From Larkinella sp. C7 (GTDB lineage: Bacteria; Bacteroidota; Bacteroidia; Cytophagales; Spirosomataceae), in NCBI RefSeq assembly GCF_006149005.1, contig NZ_VBSL01000003.1, positions 434,001 through 498,000 on the forward strand: a stretch of DNA of 64,000 nucleotides, read 5' to 3'. Below are positions 25,462-34,830 of this stretch, piece by piece. Both the position numbers and the translations under genes were made by a program. The notes under the pieces are model-generated. The model was not told the origin of the DNA. It did no database searches and worked only from the letters and a program-made list of their open reading frames with translations. Positions within the stretch are counted from its first letter, which is position 1. Each line of letters opens with the position of its first letter.

Positions 25462-26130
25462 ATGAAAAAGATCAAGATTGCGTTAGCTGACGATCATAAT
25501 TTATTCCGGAAAGGAATGGCTTCCGTGTTGAGCCAGGTGCCTGATTTTGAATTGGTGCTCGAAGCCAGCAACGGACAGGAATTGATTGACAAATTGACCC
25601 GCCGAATGCCCGACGTGGTGTTGCTCGATCTGGAAATGCCGGTGATGGATGGCATTGCCACCACTGAATACATCCGGGAAAACCACCCCGACGTCAAAAT
25701 CATCATGCTGACCATGCACGATGAAGATCGGTTTGTGCTCCACCTGCTCGAAAAAGGCGTGAGCGGATACGTCCTCAAAGATGCGGATCTGGACGAAGTG
25801 GAAAAGGCCGTTCACCGGGTGATGGACGACGGCGTGTACCTGAACGACTTCGTTTCCAAGGTCATGCACCGGAAAATGGTGAACAAACCCACCACCGTCA
25901 TCAAGCAAACCTCCACCTCGACACTCTATAATAGCAAGGTGCTGCTGTCGGAGCGCGAAAAAGAAGTGCTTAAACTGATTTGCGAGGGGCTGTCGACGGC
26001 CGAAATCAGTGAGAAAATCTTCCTCAGTCCGCGCACGGTCGAAGGCCACCGCCTGCGGATTCTGGAAAAAACCGGTACGAAAAACACGGCGGGGATGGTG
26101 GCCTACGCCTTCAAGAATAATCTGGTATAA
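25462..26130 (+). CDS. NarL/LuxR-family response regulator
   Basis: 222 residues. Receiver domain 1-120 with acidic pocket ADD at 9-11, phosphate-accepting Asp56 in LLDLEMPVMDG and the KGVSGYVLKDA lysine region near 103. The C-terminal LuxR-type helix-turn-helix runs from about 157 (LSEREKEVLKLICEGLSTAE then SPRTVEGHR). It is the partner of the kinase at 24542 and should regulate transcription, possibly of the CPxxC cassettes upstream. A long hairpin with a T-run follows. Confidence 0.94.
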   Translation: MKKIKIALADDHNLFRKGMASVLSQVPDFELVLEASNGQELIDKLTRRMPDVVLLDLEMPVMDGIATTEYIRENHPDVKIIMLTMHDEDRFVLHLLEKGVSGYVLKDADLDEVEKAVHRVMDDGVYLNDFVSKVMHRKMVNKPTTVIKQTSTSTLYNSKVLLSEREKEVLKLICEGLSTAEISEKIFLSPRTVEGHRLRILEKTGTKNTAGMVAYAFKNNLV

Positions 26131-26141
26131 GCAGGAAAAAG

Positions 26142-26234
26142 AAAAAAGGAAGAAAGCAGGAATCGAAGCGTGGATCAGGCGGCCGTTAGAGGCCCCTTTA
26201 TCCGGGCTTCGTTTCCTGCTTTCTTCCTTTTTTT
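26142..26234 (+). terminator. Long-stem terminator (hairpin E) after the response regulator
   Basis: Arms 26142-26169 and 26206-26234 pair at 27 of 28 positions, with a 36-base loop, and the right arm ends in eight T. This one has the shape of a true terminator, starting 12 bases after the stop codon. Confidence 0.7.
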
Positions 26235-26329
26235 TAACTTATTTCGAGCGGCTCTTGTTACCAAAACAAAACTGCCTATCTATTCATAAAGAATTGAATA
26301 AATAGAAGACATCTTTCTATTTGATCGTT

Positions 26330-26337
26330 TAACTTTG
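26330..26337 (+). promoter_or_regulatory. Bacteroidota -7 promoter box for sucA
   Basis: TAACTTTG fits TAnnTTTG exactly and lies 27 bases before the sucA start codon. No clear TTG is seen at the -33 distance. Confidence 0.5.
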
Positions 26338-26364
26338 CCATTCGAACATGGGTGATCCCGAATT

Positions 26365-29124
26365 ATGGACAGATTCTCGTATATAGCTAACTCAGAAGCA
26401 GCCTACATCGACGATTTATACCGGGCTTATAAACAAGACCCCGGCTCAGTGGATGGAAGCTGGCAAAAATTTTTTGAAGGTTTTGAATTTTCCCAATCGT
26501 ATGGCGAAAATGGAAATGGCAACGGCCACAGCAACGCCGACCAAACGACTGCAAAACCGGTCATTGACACCAAACACGCAGAAAAGGAAGTATCGGTAGC
26601 CAGTCTGATAAAGGCCTATCGCTCGCGCGGGCACCTTTTGGCCAAAACCAACCCCATCCGGAGCCGGAAAGACCGCAGTCCGCGGATTGGCCTGGAAGAT
26701 TATGCCCTGACCGAAGCCGACCTCGACACGGTTTTTGATGCCGGGACACTGCTGGGAATCGGGCCGAGTTCGCTGCGGAAAATCATGGAATCGCTGGAGA
26801 AAATTTATGCCGGAACCATCGGTTTCGAGTATATGTACATCCGCGAGATTGACGTCAAGAACTGGCTTCGGAACAAAATCGAGAAAGAAGCGCTGGTTTT
26901 TGACCCAACGATTGAGGAGAAAAAACGGATTCTGAAAAAACTGAATGAAGCAACGGTTTTTGAGAACTTCCTGCATACCAAATATTTAGGCCAGAAACGG
27001 TTCTCGCTTGAAGGGGGAGAAACCACCATTCCGGCTTTGGACGCCATCATCAACTACGCGTCAGAACTGGGTGTTGAAGAGGTCATGATCGGGATGGCGC
27101 ACCGGGGCCGTCTGAACGTGCTCGTCAATATCCTGGGCAAATCCTACGAAAGCGTTTTCAGCGGTTTTGAAGGCAACGTTCCCGACCAGGTGTTTGGCGA
27201 CGGTGACGTAAAATACCACCTGGGCTATTCGAGCCTGATCGAATCGTCGACGGGCAAGCAGATCAGCCTGAAACTGGCCCCGAATCCGTCGCACCTGGAA
27301 GCGGTTAATCCGATCATCGAAGGGTTCGTACGGGCGCAGGCCGATGAAGAATACGCGGGCAATTTCGACAAGATTATGCCGATCCTGATCCACGGTGATG
27401 CGGCTGTGGCGGGTCAGGGCATTGTGTATGAAGTGACCCAGATGGCGAAACTGGCCGGTTACCAAACCGGTGGAACGCTCCATTTTGTGATCAACAACCA
27501 GGTTGGTTTTACGACTGATTTTGAAGATGCGCGGTCATCGATTTATTGCTCGGATGTTGCCAAAATCATCGATGCGCCGGTTTTTCACGTCAACGGCGAC
27601 GATCCGGAAGCGGTGGTTTTCTGTGCCAAGCTGGCGGTCGAATTCCGGGAAAAATTCAACCGGGATGTCATTATCGACATGGTCTGTTACCGACGCTACG
27701 GGCACAACGAATCGGACGAGCCCAAGTTTACGCAGCCAACGATGTATAACATCATCGAAAAACACGCCAATCCGCGCGAAATTTATAACAAAAGCCTGAT
27801 TGAACGGGGCGAGGTCGATGCAGAACTGGCGTCTAACATGGATGTTGAGTTCAAAAAAGAATTGCAGGATCGGCTCGATATGGTGAAGCAAAAGGCCGAA
27901 ATTCCGTACAAACCGCTGCGGTTGGATCGGGAGTGGGCCGAATTGCGGGTGAGTACGCCGGAGGATTTCGAACGGTCGCCCGAAACGGGTGTGCCGATGG
28001 AGACGCTCGAAAAAATTGGCAACGCCCTCGTCACAATTCCGACCGGTTTCAAACCGCTCAAGCAAATCGATAAACTCCTGAAAGACCGTCGGCAGATGGT
28101 TTTTGAGAATAAGCAGGTCAACTGGGGTACGGCGGAATTGCTGGCCTACGGGTCCATTCTGCTTGAAAACAAGGTGGTTCGTTTGAGTGGTCAGGATGTG
28201 CAGCGCGGAACATTTTCGCACCGCCATGCCGTTCTGCACGATTCAGAAACCAACCAGTCGTATAGCTTGCTGGATCACATTCAGGATGGGCAGCAGAAAA
28301 TGCAGATTTACAACTCCCTGTTGTCGGAATACGGTGTGCTGGGCTTCGAGTTTGGCTATGCCATGGCCACACCCCATGCGCTGGTGATCTGGGAGGCCCA
28401 GTTTGGTGATTTCTCCAACGGTGCCCAGGTGATCATCGACCAGTTTATATCGTCTGGTGAATCGAAATGGGGATTGATGAATGGTCTGGTAATGTTGTTG
28501 CCGCACGGCTACGAAGGTCAGGGACCGGAACACTCCAACGCCCGCCCGGAACGCTATCTGCAACTTTCGGCGGAATACAACATGGTGGTGGCTAACGTGA
28601 CCACGCCGGCTAACTTCTTCCACCTGATGCGCCGTCAGTTGACCTGGCCGTTCCGGAAACCGCTGGTCGTGATGTCACCCAAATCATTATTGCGCCACCC
28701 GCAAGTAGTTTCGCCCCTGGAAGATCTTACCAAGGGGAGTTTCAAGGAAGTGCTGCCCGACGGTTTTGCCACGGGCAAGAAAGTGAAACGGATTCTGCTC
28801 TGTACCGGTAAAATTTATTACGAATTGCTCGAAAAACAGCAGGCGGATAAGCGGGAAGATGTGGCCATCATTCGGCTGGAACAATTGCATCCGTTCCCGC
28901 AGAAGCAACTGGACGCGATCCTGGCTGAATACAGCAAAACCGCTGAACTGGTTTGGGTACAGGAAGAACCGTCGAACATGGGGGCCTGGACCTTCTTGCT
29001 GCGTTCGGCCCTGGATTTGAAACTGCGCGGTATTACGCGGAAAAACAGCGCGTCGCCCGCAACCGGGTATTCCAAAGTCCACGCTCAGGAACAGGCCGAC
29101 ATCATCCGCCGGGCGTTTGAATAA
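26365..29124 (+). CDS. sucA: 2-oxoglutarate dehydrogenase E1 component
   Basis: 919 residues, the normal size. The N-terminal E2-binding segment YIDDLYRAYKQDPGSVDGSW is followed by a Gly/Asn/Lys linker, then MIGMAHRGRLNVL near 235, HGDAAVAGQGIVYE near 345 in the thiamine diphosphate region and the CYRRYGHNESDEPKFTQP block near 445. It decarboxylates 2-oxoglutarate and passes the succinyl group to the lipoyl arms of E2. It opens a complete operon with the E2 and E3 genes. The order with a dedicated lpd is less common than separate E3 genes. Confidence 0.96.
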   Translation: MDRFSYIANSEAAYIDDLYRAYKQDPGSVDGSWQKFFEGFEFSQSYGENGNGNGHSNADQTTAKPVIDTKHAEKEVSVASLIKAYRSRGHLLAKTNPIRSRKDRSPRIGLEDYALTEADLDTVFDAGTLLGIGPSSLRKIMESLEKIYAGTIGFEYMYIREIDVKNWLRNKIEKEALVFDPTIEEKKRILKKLNEATVFENFLHTKYLGQKRFSLEGGETTIPALDAIINYASELGVEEVMIGMAHRGRLNVLVNILGKSYESVFSGFEGNVPDQVFGDGDVKYHLGYSSLIESSTGKQISLKLAPNPSHLEAVNPIIEGFVRAQADEEYAGNFDKIMPILIHGDAAVAGQGIVYEVTQMAKLAGYQTGGTLHFVINNQVGFTTDFEDARSSIYCSDVAKIIDAPVFHVNGDDPEAVVFCAKLAVEFREKFNRDVIIDMVCYRRYGHNESDEPKFTQPTMYNIIEKHANPREIYNKSLIERGEVDAELASNMDVEFKKELQDRLDMVKQKAEIPYKPLRLDREWAELRVSTPEDFERSPETGVPMETLEKIGNALVTIPTGFKPLKQIDKLLKDRRQMVFENKQVNWGTAELLAYGSILLENKVVRLSGQDVQRGTFSHRHAVLHDSETNQSYSLLDHIQDGQQKMQIYNSLLSEYGVLGFEFGYAMATPHALVIWEAQFGDFSNGAQVIIDQFISSGESKWGLMNGLVMLLPHGYEGQGPEHSNARPERYLQLSAEYNMVVANVTTPANFFHLMRRQLTWPFRKPLVVMSPKSLLRHPQVVSPLEDLTKGSFKEVLPDGFATGKKVKRILLCTGKIYYELLEKQQADKREDVAIIRLEQLHPFPQKQLDAILAEYSKTAELVWVQEEPSNMGAWTFLLRSALDLKLRGITRKNSASPATGYSKVHAQEQADIIRRAFE

Positions 29125-29175
29125 GAGTTTACGGTTCCCAATCGCGGGTAACTGACAACTGAAAACTAAGAGAAA

Positions 29176-30810
29176 ATGGCAATAGAAATGAAAGTACCCC
29201 CGGTTGGGGAGTCCATTACGGAAGTAACCGTTGGGGCATGGCATAAGAAAGAGGGCGATTCGGTGAAGAGAGACGAAGTGTTGTGTGAACTGGAATCGGA
29301 TAAGGCATCGTTTGAGTTTCCGGCCGAAGCCGACGGTGTGTTGCACATCATGGCGCAGGAAGGCGATGTGTTGCCCATCGGTGCGGTTTTGTGTACCATC
29401 GAAGCTGCGGGGGCGTCCAATGGCGCGGCTCCGGCGGCTCCCAAAGCGGAAGCTCCGGCCCCCAAACCGGCTGAACAAGCGGCTCCGGCTCCGCAGCCCG
29501 AAGCGCCTAAACCGGAACCTGCCTCCCAACCGGCTCCTGAACCCGCTGCTGCCGCAGCCTCGAAAAGCATTGAAATGAAAGTGCCTCCGGTTGGCGAGTC
29601 GATCACGGAAGTGACGATTGCTTCCTGGAATAAAAAAGACGGTGATCAAGTCGCTTTGGACGAGGTTCTTTGCGAACTCGAATCCGATAAGGCTACGTTT
29701 GAATTACCGTCCGAAGCCGCCGGAACCCTCCGGATTGTGGCCGAAGCTGGTGCCACCCTGGCCATTGGTGCCGTGATCTGCCGGATTGAAGTGGGAGCCG
29801 CCGTTGCTCAACCCGCTGCCCAACCTGCACCTGCTCCGGCATCTCAGCCAGCCGCCCAGCCTGCAGCCGCTCCGGCCGATGGCTACGCGGCCAATCACCC
29901 GTCGCCGGTGGCCGCCAAGATACTGGCCGAAAAAGGCATCGACCCGAAAGAAGTCAACGGCACCGGTATCGGTGGCCGGATTATGAAGGAAGATGCGGTG
30001 AAAGCCGAAAAACCGGCTGCCCCAGCACCCGCTCCGCAACCGGCGGCCGCTCCAGCCCCCAAACCCGCACCGGCTCCGGCCGCTTCGGCTCCCGCCCCCG
30101 CTGGTGGAAACCGGGGACAACGGCGCGAACGCATGAGTTCGTTGCGGAAAACCATCGCCCGCCGGTTGGTGGCCGTGAAAAATGAAACGGCCATGCTGAC
30201 GACCTTCAACGAGGTCGACATGAAGCCGATCATGGATTTGCGGGCTAAATACAAGGATAAGTTCAAGGACAAAAACGCGGTTGGTCTGGGCTTCATGTCG
30301 TTCTTCACCAAAGCGATTTGCATTGCCTTGCAGGACTTCCCGAATGTGAATGCCACCATCGACGGTGATTCGATTGTCTACAACGATTACTGTGATATTT
30401 CCATCGCGGTTTCGACGGAACGTGGTCTGGTGGTGCCGGTGATCCGGAACGCCGAGAGCATGGATTTTGCCGGTATTGAGAAGGAAATTATCCGGCTGGC
30501 TGGTCTGGCCCGGGATAACAAGCTGACGATCGAGCAGATGACCGGTGGTACGTTCACGATCACCAACGGCGGTATTTTCGGCTCGATGTTGTCGACGCCG
30601 ATCATCAATGCCCCCCAGTCGGCGATTTTGGGCATGCACAACATCGTGGAACGGGCCGTGGTGGTCAATGGCGAAATCGTAGTGCGCCCGATCATGTACG
30701 TGGCCCTCTCGTACGATCACCGCATCATTGACGGCAAAGACTCTGTGAGCTTCCTCGTTCGCGTAAAACAGTTGCTGGAAGACCCGGCGCGGATTTTACT
30801 GGGCGTATAA
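29176..30810 (+). CDS. sucB: 2-oxoglutarate dehydrogenase E2 (dihydrolipoyl succinyltransferase) with two lipoyl domains
   Basis: 544 residues. Two lipoyl domains are seen, each with the lipoylation motif ELESDKA (Lys near residues 43 and 174), separated by Ala/Pro linkers. A peripheral-subunit-binding domain follows ([30 protein letters not shown], near 240-270) and then the catalytic domain from about 315, ending with the active-site segment [15 protein letters not shown]. The usual E2o has one lipoyl domain and about 400 residues. The two domains are similar at DNA level, pointing to internal duplication. Located between sucA and lpd. Confidence 0.93.
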   Translation: MAIEMKVPPVGESITEVTVGAWHKKEGDSVKRDEVLCELESDKASFEFPAEADGVLHIMAQEGDVLPIGAVLCTIEAAGASNGAAPAAPKAEAPAPKPAEQAAPAPQPEAPKPEPASQPAPEPAAAAASKSIEMKVPPVGESITEVTIASWNKKDGDQVALDEVLCELESDKATFELPSEAAGTLRIVAEAGATLAIGAVICRIEVGAAVAQPAAQPAPAPASQPAAQPAAAPADGYAANHPSPVAAKILAEKGIDPKEVNGTGIGGRIMKEDAVKAEKPAAPAPAPQPAAAPAPKPAPAPAASAPAPAGGNRGQRRERMSSLRKTIARRLVAVKNETAMLTTFNEVDMKPIMDLRAKYKDKFKDKNAVGLGFMSFFTKAICIALQDFPNVNATIDGDSIVYNDYCDISIAVSTERGLVVPVIRNAESMDFAGIEKEIIRLAGLARDNKLTIEQMTGGTFTITNGGIFGSMLSTPIINAPQSAILGMHNIVERAVVVNGEIVVRPIMYVALSYDHRIIDGKDSVSFLVRVKQLLEDPARILLGV

Positions 30811-30818
30811 GAATACCA

Positions 30819-30891
30819 GTAGGACGGATTGTAAAACCGCCTTTCGAGCCAGAATATGCTCGTTGGCAGAGCGGTTTACACTCCGTCCTAC
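30819..30891. repeat. Inverted repeat (hairpin I) between sucB and lpd
   Basis: Arms 30819-30840 and 30871-30891 match with one base inserted and one mismatch (GTAGGACGG... with ...CCGTCCTAC). A 30-base loop lies between. The arms lack a T-run, and the genes on both sides belong to one enzyme complex, so this is probably not a full terminator. Confidence 0.65.
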
Positions 30892-30934
30892 ATTTGTATA
30901 GAGATAATATTCCTGCAAATAGATCTGTAAATTT

Positions 30935-32335
30935 ATGCAATACGACGTCATCGTCATTGGCTCCGGGCCGGGCGGCTATGTGGCCGCGATTCGCTGCGCC
31001 CAGTTGGGTATGAAAACGGCCATCGTGGAAAAATACAAGACACTGGGCGGTACGTGCCTCAACGTCGGCTGTATCCCGTCGAAAGCCCTGCTCGACTCTT
31101 CGGAGCATTTCTACAATGCCGCTCACACCTTCGCCGAACACGGGATTAAACTGGCGGATCTGCAGGTTGATCTGCCCCAGATGATCAAGCGGAAGGCCGG
31201 TGTCGTGGAAGCCAATGTGACCGGAATTTCGTTTCTGATGAAGAAAAACAAGATCACGGTTCATCAGGGATTCGGGTCGTTTGTCGATGCCAGTACGCTG
31301 AAAGTCAAGAAAGACGATGGCAGCGAAGAGCAGATTACCGGAAAGAATTTTATCATTGCGACCGGTTCCAAACCGACTTCGTTTCCGTCGATGCAGATCG
31401 ACAAAAAGCGCATCATCAGTTCGACCGAAGCCCTGACGTTGCAGGAAGTGCCGAAACACCTCATCGTGATCGGGGCGGGGGTAATTGGGGCCGAACTGGG
31501 TTCGGTGTATGCCCGCATCGGTTCGAAAGTGTCGTTCGTGGAGTTCGCCGATTCGATGATTCCGACGATGGACAAAACGATGGGGAAAGAACTGCAAAAA
31601 GCCGTCAAAAAGCTGGGTGCCGATTTCTACTTCAGCCATAAAGTTACCAGCGTTGAAAATACCGGTGAAGGTGTGATCGTAAAAGCCGATACGCCCAAAG
31701 GGGAACAGATTACGCTCGAAGGCGATTATTGCCTGGTTTCGGTGGGCCGCCGTCCGTATACCGACGGCCTGAACCTTGAAGCCGCCGGATTAGCCGCCGA
31801 CAACCGGGGGCGCATCGAAGTGAACGACCATCTGCAAACCAAAGTCCCGAACATTTACGCCATCGGTGACGTCATTCGGGGGGCGATGCTGGCGCATAAG
31901 GCCGAAGAAGAAGGTGTGTTCGTAGCCGAAACCCTGGCCGGACAAAAACCGCACATCAATTACCGCCTGATTCCGGGCGTGGTCTATACCTGGCCGGAAG
32001 TCGCCAGTGTGGGCTTCACCGAAGAAGAATTGAAGCAGGAAGGCAAGGCCTATAAAGTGGGCTCGTTTCCGTATAAAGCCCTGGGTCGCGCCCGTGCTTC
32101 GATGGATGTAGACGGTCTGGTGAAAGTATTGGCCGACAAGCAAACCGACGAAATTCTGGGCATGCACATCATCGGTGCCCGCGCGGCCGACATGATTGCC
32201 GAATGCGTCGTAGCAATGGAATACCGGGCCTCGGCGGAGGACATCGCCCGGATTTCACACGCCCACCCGACCTATACGGAAGCCATCAAGGAAGCCTGTC
32301 TGGCTGCGACGGATAACCGGGCGATTCATATGTGA
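30935..32335 (+). CDS. lpd: Dihydrolipoyl dehydrogenase (E3)
   Basis: 466 residues. FAD-binding GSGPGGYVAAIR at the N-terminus, the redox-active pair in GGTCLNVGCIPSKALL (Cys45 and Cys50), NAD-binding VIGAGVIGAELGSVYARIG near 180, and the C-terminal HAHPTYTEAIKEA with catalytic histidine and glutamate. It reoxidises the dihydrolipoyl arms of E2 with NAD. Its stop codon TGA overlaps the ATG of the AraC-type gene downstream by one base. Confidence 0.96.
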   Translation: MQYDVIVIGSGPGGYVAAIRCAQLGMKTAIVEKYKTLGGTCLNVGCIPSKALLDSSEHFYNAAHTFAEHGIKLADLQVDLPQMIKRKAGVVEANVTGISFLMKKNKITVHQGFGSFVDASTLKVKKDDGSEEQITGKNFIIATGSKPTSFPSMQIDKKRIISSTEALTLQEVPKHLIVIGAGVIGAELGSVYARIGSKVSFVEFADSMIPTMDKTMGKELQKAVKKLGADFYFSHKVTSVENTGEGVIVKADTPKGEQITLEGDYCLVSVGRRPYTDGLNLEAAGLAADNRGRIEVNDHLQTKVPNIYAIGDVIRGAMLAHKAEEEGVFVAETLAGQKPHINYRLIPGVVYTWPEVASVGFTEEELKQEGKAYKVGSFPYKALGRARASMDVDGLVKVLADKQTDEILGMHIIGARAADMIAECVVAMEYRASAEDIARISHAHPTYTEAIKEACLAATDNRAIHM

Positions 32336-33423
32336 TGGAAACCGGGAAAGCGATTGCCTTTCTTCTGGCCTCCGGGCAAGGGTTACTGCTCAGTTTGGCA
32401 TTGGTGGTGAAAGGATTGCGCCAGGAACGGTCGAACCTGTTCCTGGGCCTGATTCTTTATGTCCTTGCGCTCGAACTGCTTAACGCCTGGGGTATGCAGG
32501 TGCGGTATCATAGTTCGCCTGATTCTATTCCGTTTTGGAATCTGCAATCGTACCTGTTACTGCCCCCGTCGGTCTGGTTCTTTGCCCAATTAACAACGAC
32601 GCCTGGGTATGCCTTTCGGCAAAAAGACTGGCTCTTTTTCTTGCCTGCGGGTGTGGAAGTACTCGTGCGGTCTGGCTGGAGTTTCTACCGCCGTTCCACC
32701 GGGGCGTCATTGCCTTCGCTGCTCGATAATCCAGGCTGGTTTCTCGTTACGGAACTCCTGCCGATTTTTGGCACCGCCATCGCCCTCTGGTTTTACGGTC
32801 GGAAACTGATCTTTTTTCACCGATCGTTAAAAGAGCACGCATTCCGGTTGTCATTCGGTCTGTTCATGAAACTGTATAGCCTGTTTTGTTTTCTACTGCT
32901 TACGACGGTTATCTGGGCCGCTGGGGTACTGTTGAAATGGCCGGTTTTTGCGGGTCTGGAAATCGTGCTGACCCTGTTTCTGTTTGCCTTCGGCTATATC
33001 GGGTATGCCAATCCCGCCTTTTTCACCCTGCCTGTTCTCCCTACTGTAAAATCGCCGGAAAAGCCAGAATTTCTACACTATGACGATACGAAACAATTAG
33101 AACGGTTGCAGACGCTGTTCCGGCAGGACGCCCTCTACACGCAATCGAAATTGACAGTGGATGACGTGGCCAAACGGCTCCAGCTACCGCCCCGGTATGT
33201 GTCGTATCTGATCAATACCCGGTGTGCTACGAACTTCACTCATTTTGTCAATGGCTTTCGAGTGGAAGCCATCATTCAAAAACTGAACGATCCGGCAGAA
33301 CACCACAAAACCTTATTAGCCCTGGCCCTTGAAGCGGGATTTAATTCGAAATCAACGTTCAATCAGGTATTTAAACACCACACCGGACAAGCGCCCTCAC
33401 ACTTCCTGCTGGTAAAAAAATAA
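32335..33423 (+). CDS. Membrane-anchored AraC-family regulator with seven-helix N-terminus
   Basis: 362 residues from ATG 32335, which overlaps the lpd stop codon (TGATG). About seven hydrophobic helices fill residues 5-235, a layout seen in many Bacteroidota regulators; a linker and an AraC-type DNA-binding domain occupy about 260-362, with LTVDDVAKRLQLPPRYVSYLI and later FNSKSTFNQVFKHHTGQAPS. A regulator held in the inner membrane is thought to bind DNA from there. Its coupling to lpd is odd and suggests shared expression with the TCA-cycle complex. The ligand is unknown. Confidence 0.9.
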   Translation: METGKAIAFLLASGQGLLLSLALVVKGLRQERSNLFLGLILYVLALELLNAWGMQVRYHSSPDSIPFWNLQSYLLLPPSVWFFAQLTTTPGYAFRQKDWLFFLPAGVEVLVRSGWSFYRRSTGASLPSLLDNPGWFLVTELLPIFGTAIALWFYGRKLIFFHRSLKEHAFRLSFGLFMKLYSLFCFLLLTTVIWAAGVLLKWPVFAGLEIVLTLFLFAFGYIGYANPAFFTLPVLPTVKSPEKPEFLHYDDTKQLERLQTLFRQDALYTQSKLTVDDVAKRLQLPPRYVSYLINTRCATNFTHFVNGFRVEAIIQKLNDPAEHHKTLLALALEAGFNSKSTFNQVFKHHTGQAPSHFLLVKK

Positions 33424-33463
33424 GGATAGTCAACCGCCTTATGGGCTTTATGTTAGGGACCTA

Positions 33464-33489
33464 ACGTCCGGAAACATGATTCCGGACGT
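33464..33489. promoter_or_regulatory. Ten-base perfect inverted repeat, possible operator
   Basis: ACGTCCGGAA, six bases, then TTCCGGACGT; a third TCCGGA copy follows at about 33489-33494. It lies between the AraC gene and the DUF4932 gene and lacks a T-run, so it looks more like a binding site than a terminator. Confidence 0.4.
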
Positions 33490-33562
33490 CCGGAAAACCG
33501 TTTCCGAGCGCATGACGACGCTGGACTGAGTTGATTTGTGCTTCACGGTTCAATCTTCAGTC

Positions 33563-34732
33563 ATGCAAAAGTTCGTGTTCTTTCTGGCGGCCTTCTTCTG
33601 GTCGCCCTTTGTTTTTGGTCAGCAGTCCGAGAGGGTCCCTGACCGCCCCGTTCCCACCATTCAAATACACACCAATCGGAATGTGGAGCTGTTGGGATTT
33701 GCGTACTTCCTGGGCTATGAAGGCCGTCAGTTGGAAAATAACGATACCTATTTGCGAGGACGCGCGATCCGAAAAAGAGACTGGTATGGCTACGGGCTTA
33801 GTCTATATCGACAATACAAAACCTACGAGACCAGCAAACACCTGGCTGTTGTGGTTGCTTTTGCCGAGAACATTTGGCTGGATTATTTAATTCATCTGTT
33901 GATCCAACTGGATGATTTTCCCCATGCCAAACTGAAAGACGAGATAAGAGCAAGTGCTTATCTCCGGTTTTCCGCAAAAAGAGACCCGGAAGAAGCCAGA
34001 AAGAACGTTGCTCTTTTTATTGAAGCGATGAACCAACTCTATCGGGAAGTAGATTTTGATACCTACTTCCGGAAGAGTCAAAGCAAGTATGCAAACGCTT
34101 TGGCTCAGGTGGAAAAGGGCCTGCCGGATAAACGGTTCATTCCCGCACTGGAAGATTTCTATGGGCAACGTTTTGATCGGTACACCTTAGTACCGAGCCT
34201 TACCATTCCTACGGGTATGGGATTTGGAGTCAGCTATACTTTAGAGGATAAAACCCCAATTTTTCATGTTTTTGGTCCTTTTGGACTTCAAAGTTTTAGT
34301 AATGAATCCAATTTAGATATGGGCTTTGACGACAGAAAACACCTGTTAGAACTCAGTACCCATGAGTTTGGTCATTCTTTTGTCAACCCTGCTATCGACC
34401 AGCTCCCCCAGGAACTCATTAATGGAACCGAAACCCTTTTCATACCCATTAAGAGTGATATGGCCAACCAAGGCTATACCCGTTGGAAGGCCTGTTTATA
34501 CGAACACTTTGTACGGGCCGGGGAGATAGTAATCGCTCAAAACCTTGGCAATCATGCCGATGCGCAACGGTTAAAAACCCATTACATAGAAGATCGAAAA
34601 TTTATTTACCTGCCTGCGATCGTGGAAGAGTTGGAATCGTACAACAAGACGCGAACGCGCTCTTACCAGCAGGTGGTAGAAACCGTGATGAGGAAGTTAT
34701 TAAAAACCGTTCCTAAAAAGTCAACCGAATAG
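33563..34732 (+). CDS. DUF4932 secreted metallopeptidase-like protein
   Basis: 389 residues from ATG 33563, which begins a clear signal peptide (KFVFFLAAFFWSPFVFG, then QQ). Residues 267-271 read HEFGH within STHEFGHSFVNP, a zincin HExxH motif followed by a conserved FVNP. This arrangement fits DUF4932, a Bacteroidota family of predicted zinc-dependent peptidases. The protein is exported and probably periplasmic or surface-associated. Base composition is slightly more AT-rich than neighbours. A terminator hairpin follows the gene. Confidence 0.75.
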   Translation: MQKFVFFLAAFFWSPFVFGQQSERVPDRPVPTIQIHTNRNVELLGFAYFLGYEGRQLENNDTYLRGRAIRKRDWYGYGLSLYRQYKTYETSKHLAVVVAFAENIWLDYLIHLLIQLDDFPHAKLKDEIRASAYLRFSAKRDPEEARKNVALFIEAMNQLYREVDFDTYFRKSQSKYANALAQVEKGLPDKRFIPALEDFYGQRFDRYTLVPSLTIPTGMGFGVSYTLEDKTPIFHVFGPFGLQSFSNESNLDMGFDDRKHLLELSTHEFGHSFVNPAIDQLPQELINGTETLFIPIKSDMANQGYTRWKACLYEHFVRAGEIVIAQNLGNHADAQRLKTHYIEDRKFIYLPAIVEELESYNKTRTRSYQQVVETVMRKLLKTVPKKSTE

Positions 34733-34772
34733 CAATTCCCGGATAACCAATTGGACGAATTGCATAACTTTT

Positions 34773-34811
34773 AACCCGGCTTTGGAAATCAGGCCGGGTT
34801 TTCTTTTTTTA
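34773..34811 (+). terminator. Intrinsic terminator after the DUF4932 gene
   Basis: AACCCGGC (34773-34780), 12-base loop, GCCGGGTT (34793-34800), then a long T-rich run. Confidence 0.85.
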
Positions 34812-34830
34812 GGAGATACCCCGATCCGAG

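Noticed and set aside
29704-30720. A 338-codon minus-strand frame opposite sucB
   Set aside because: Shadow of the E2 gene, including Gly/Arg-rich runs opposite the Ala/Pro linkers.
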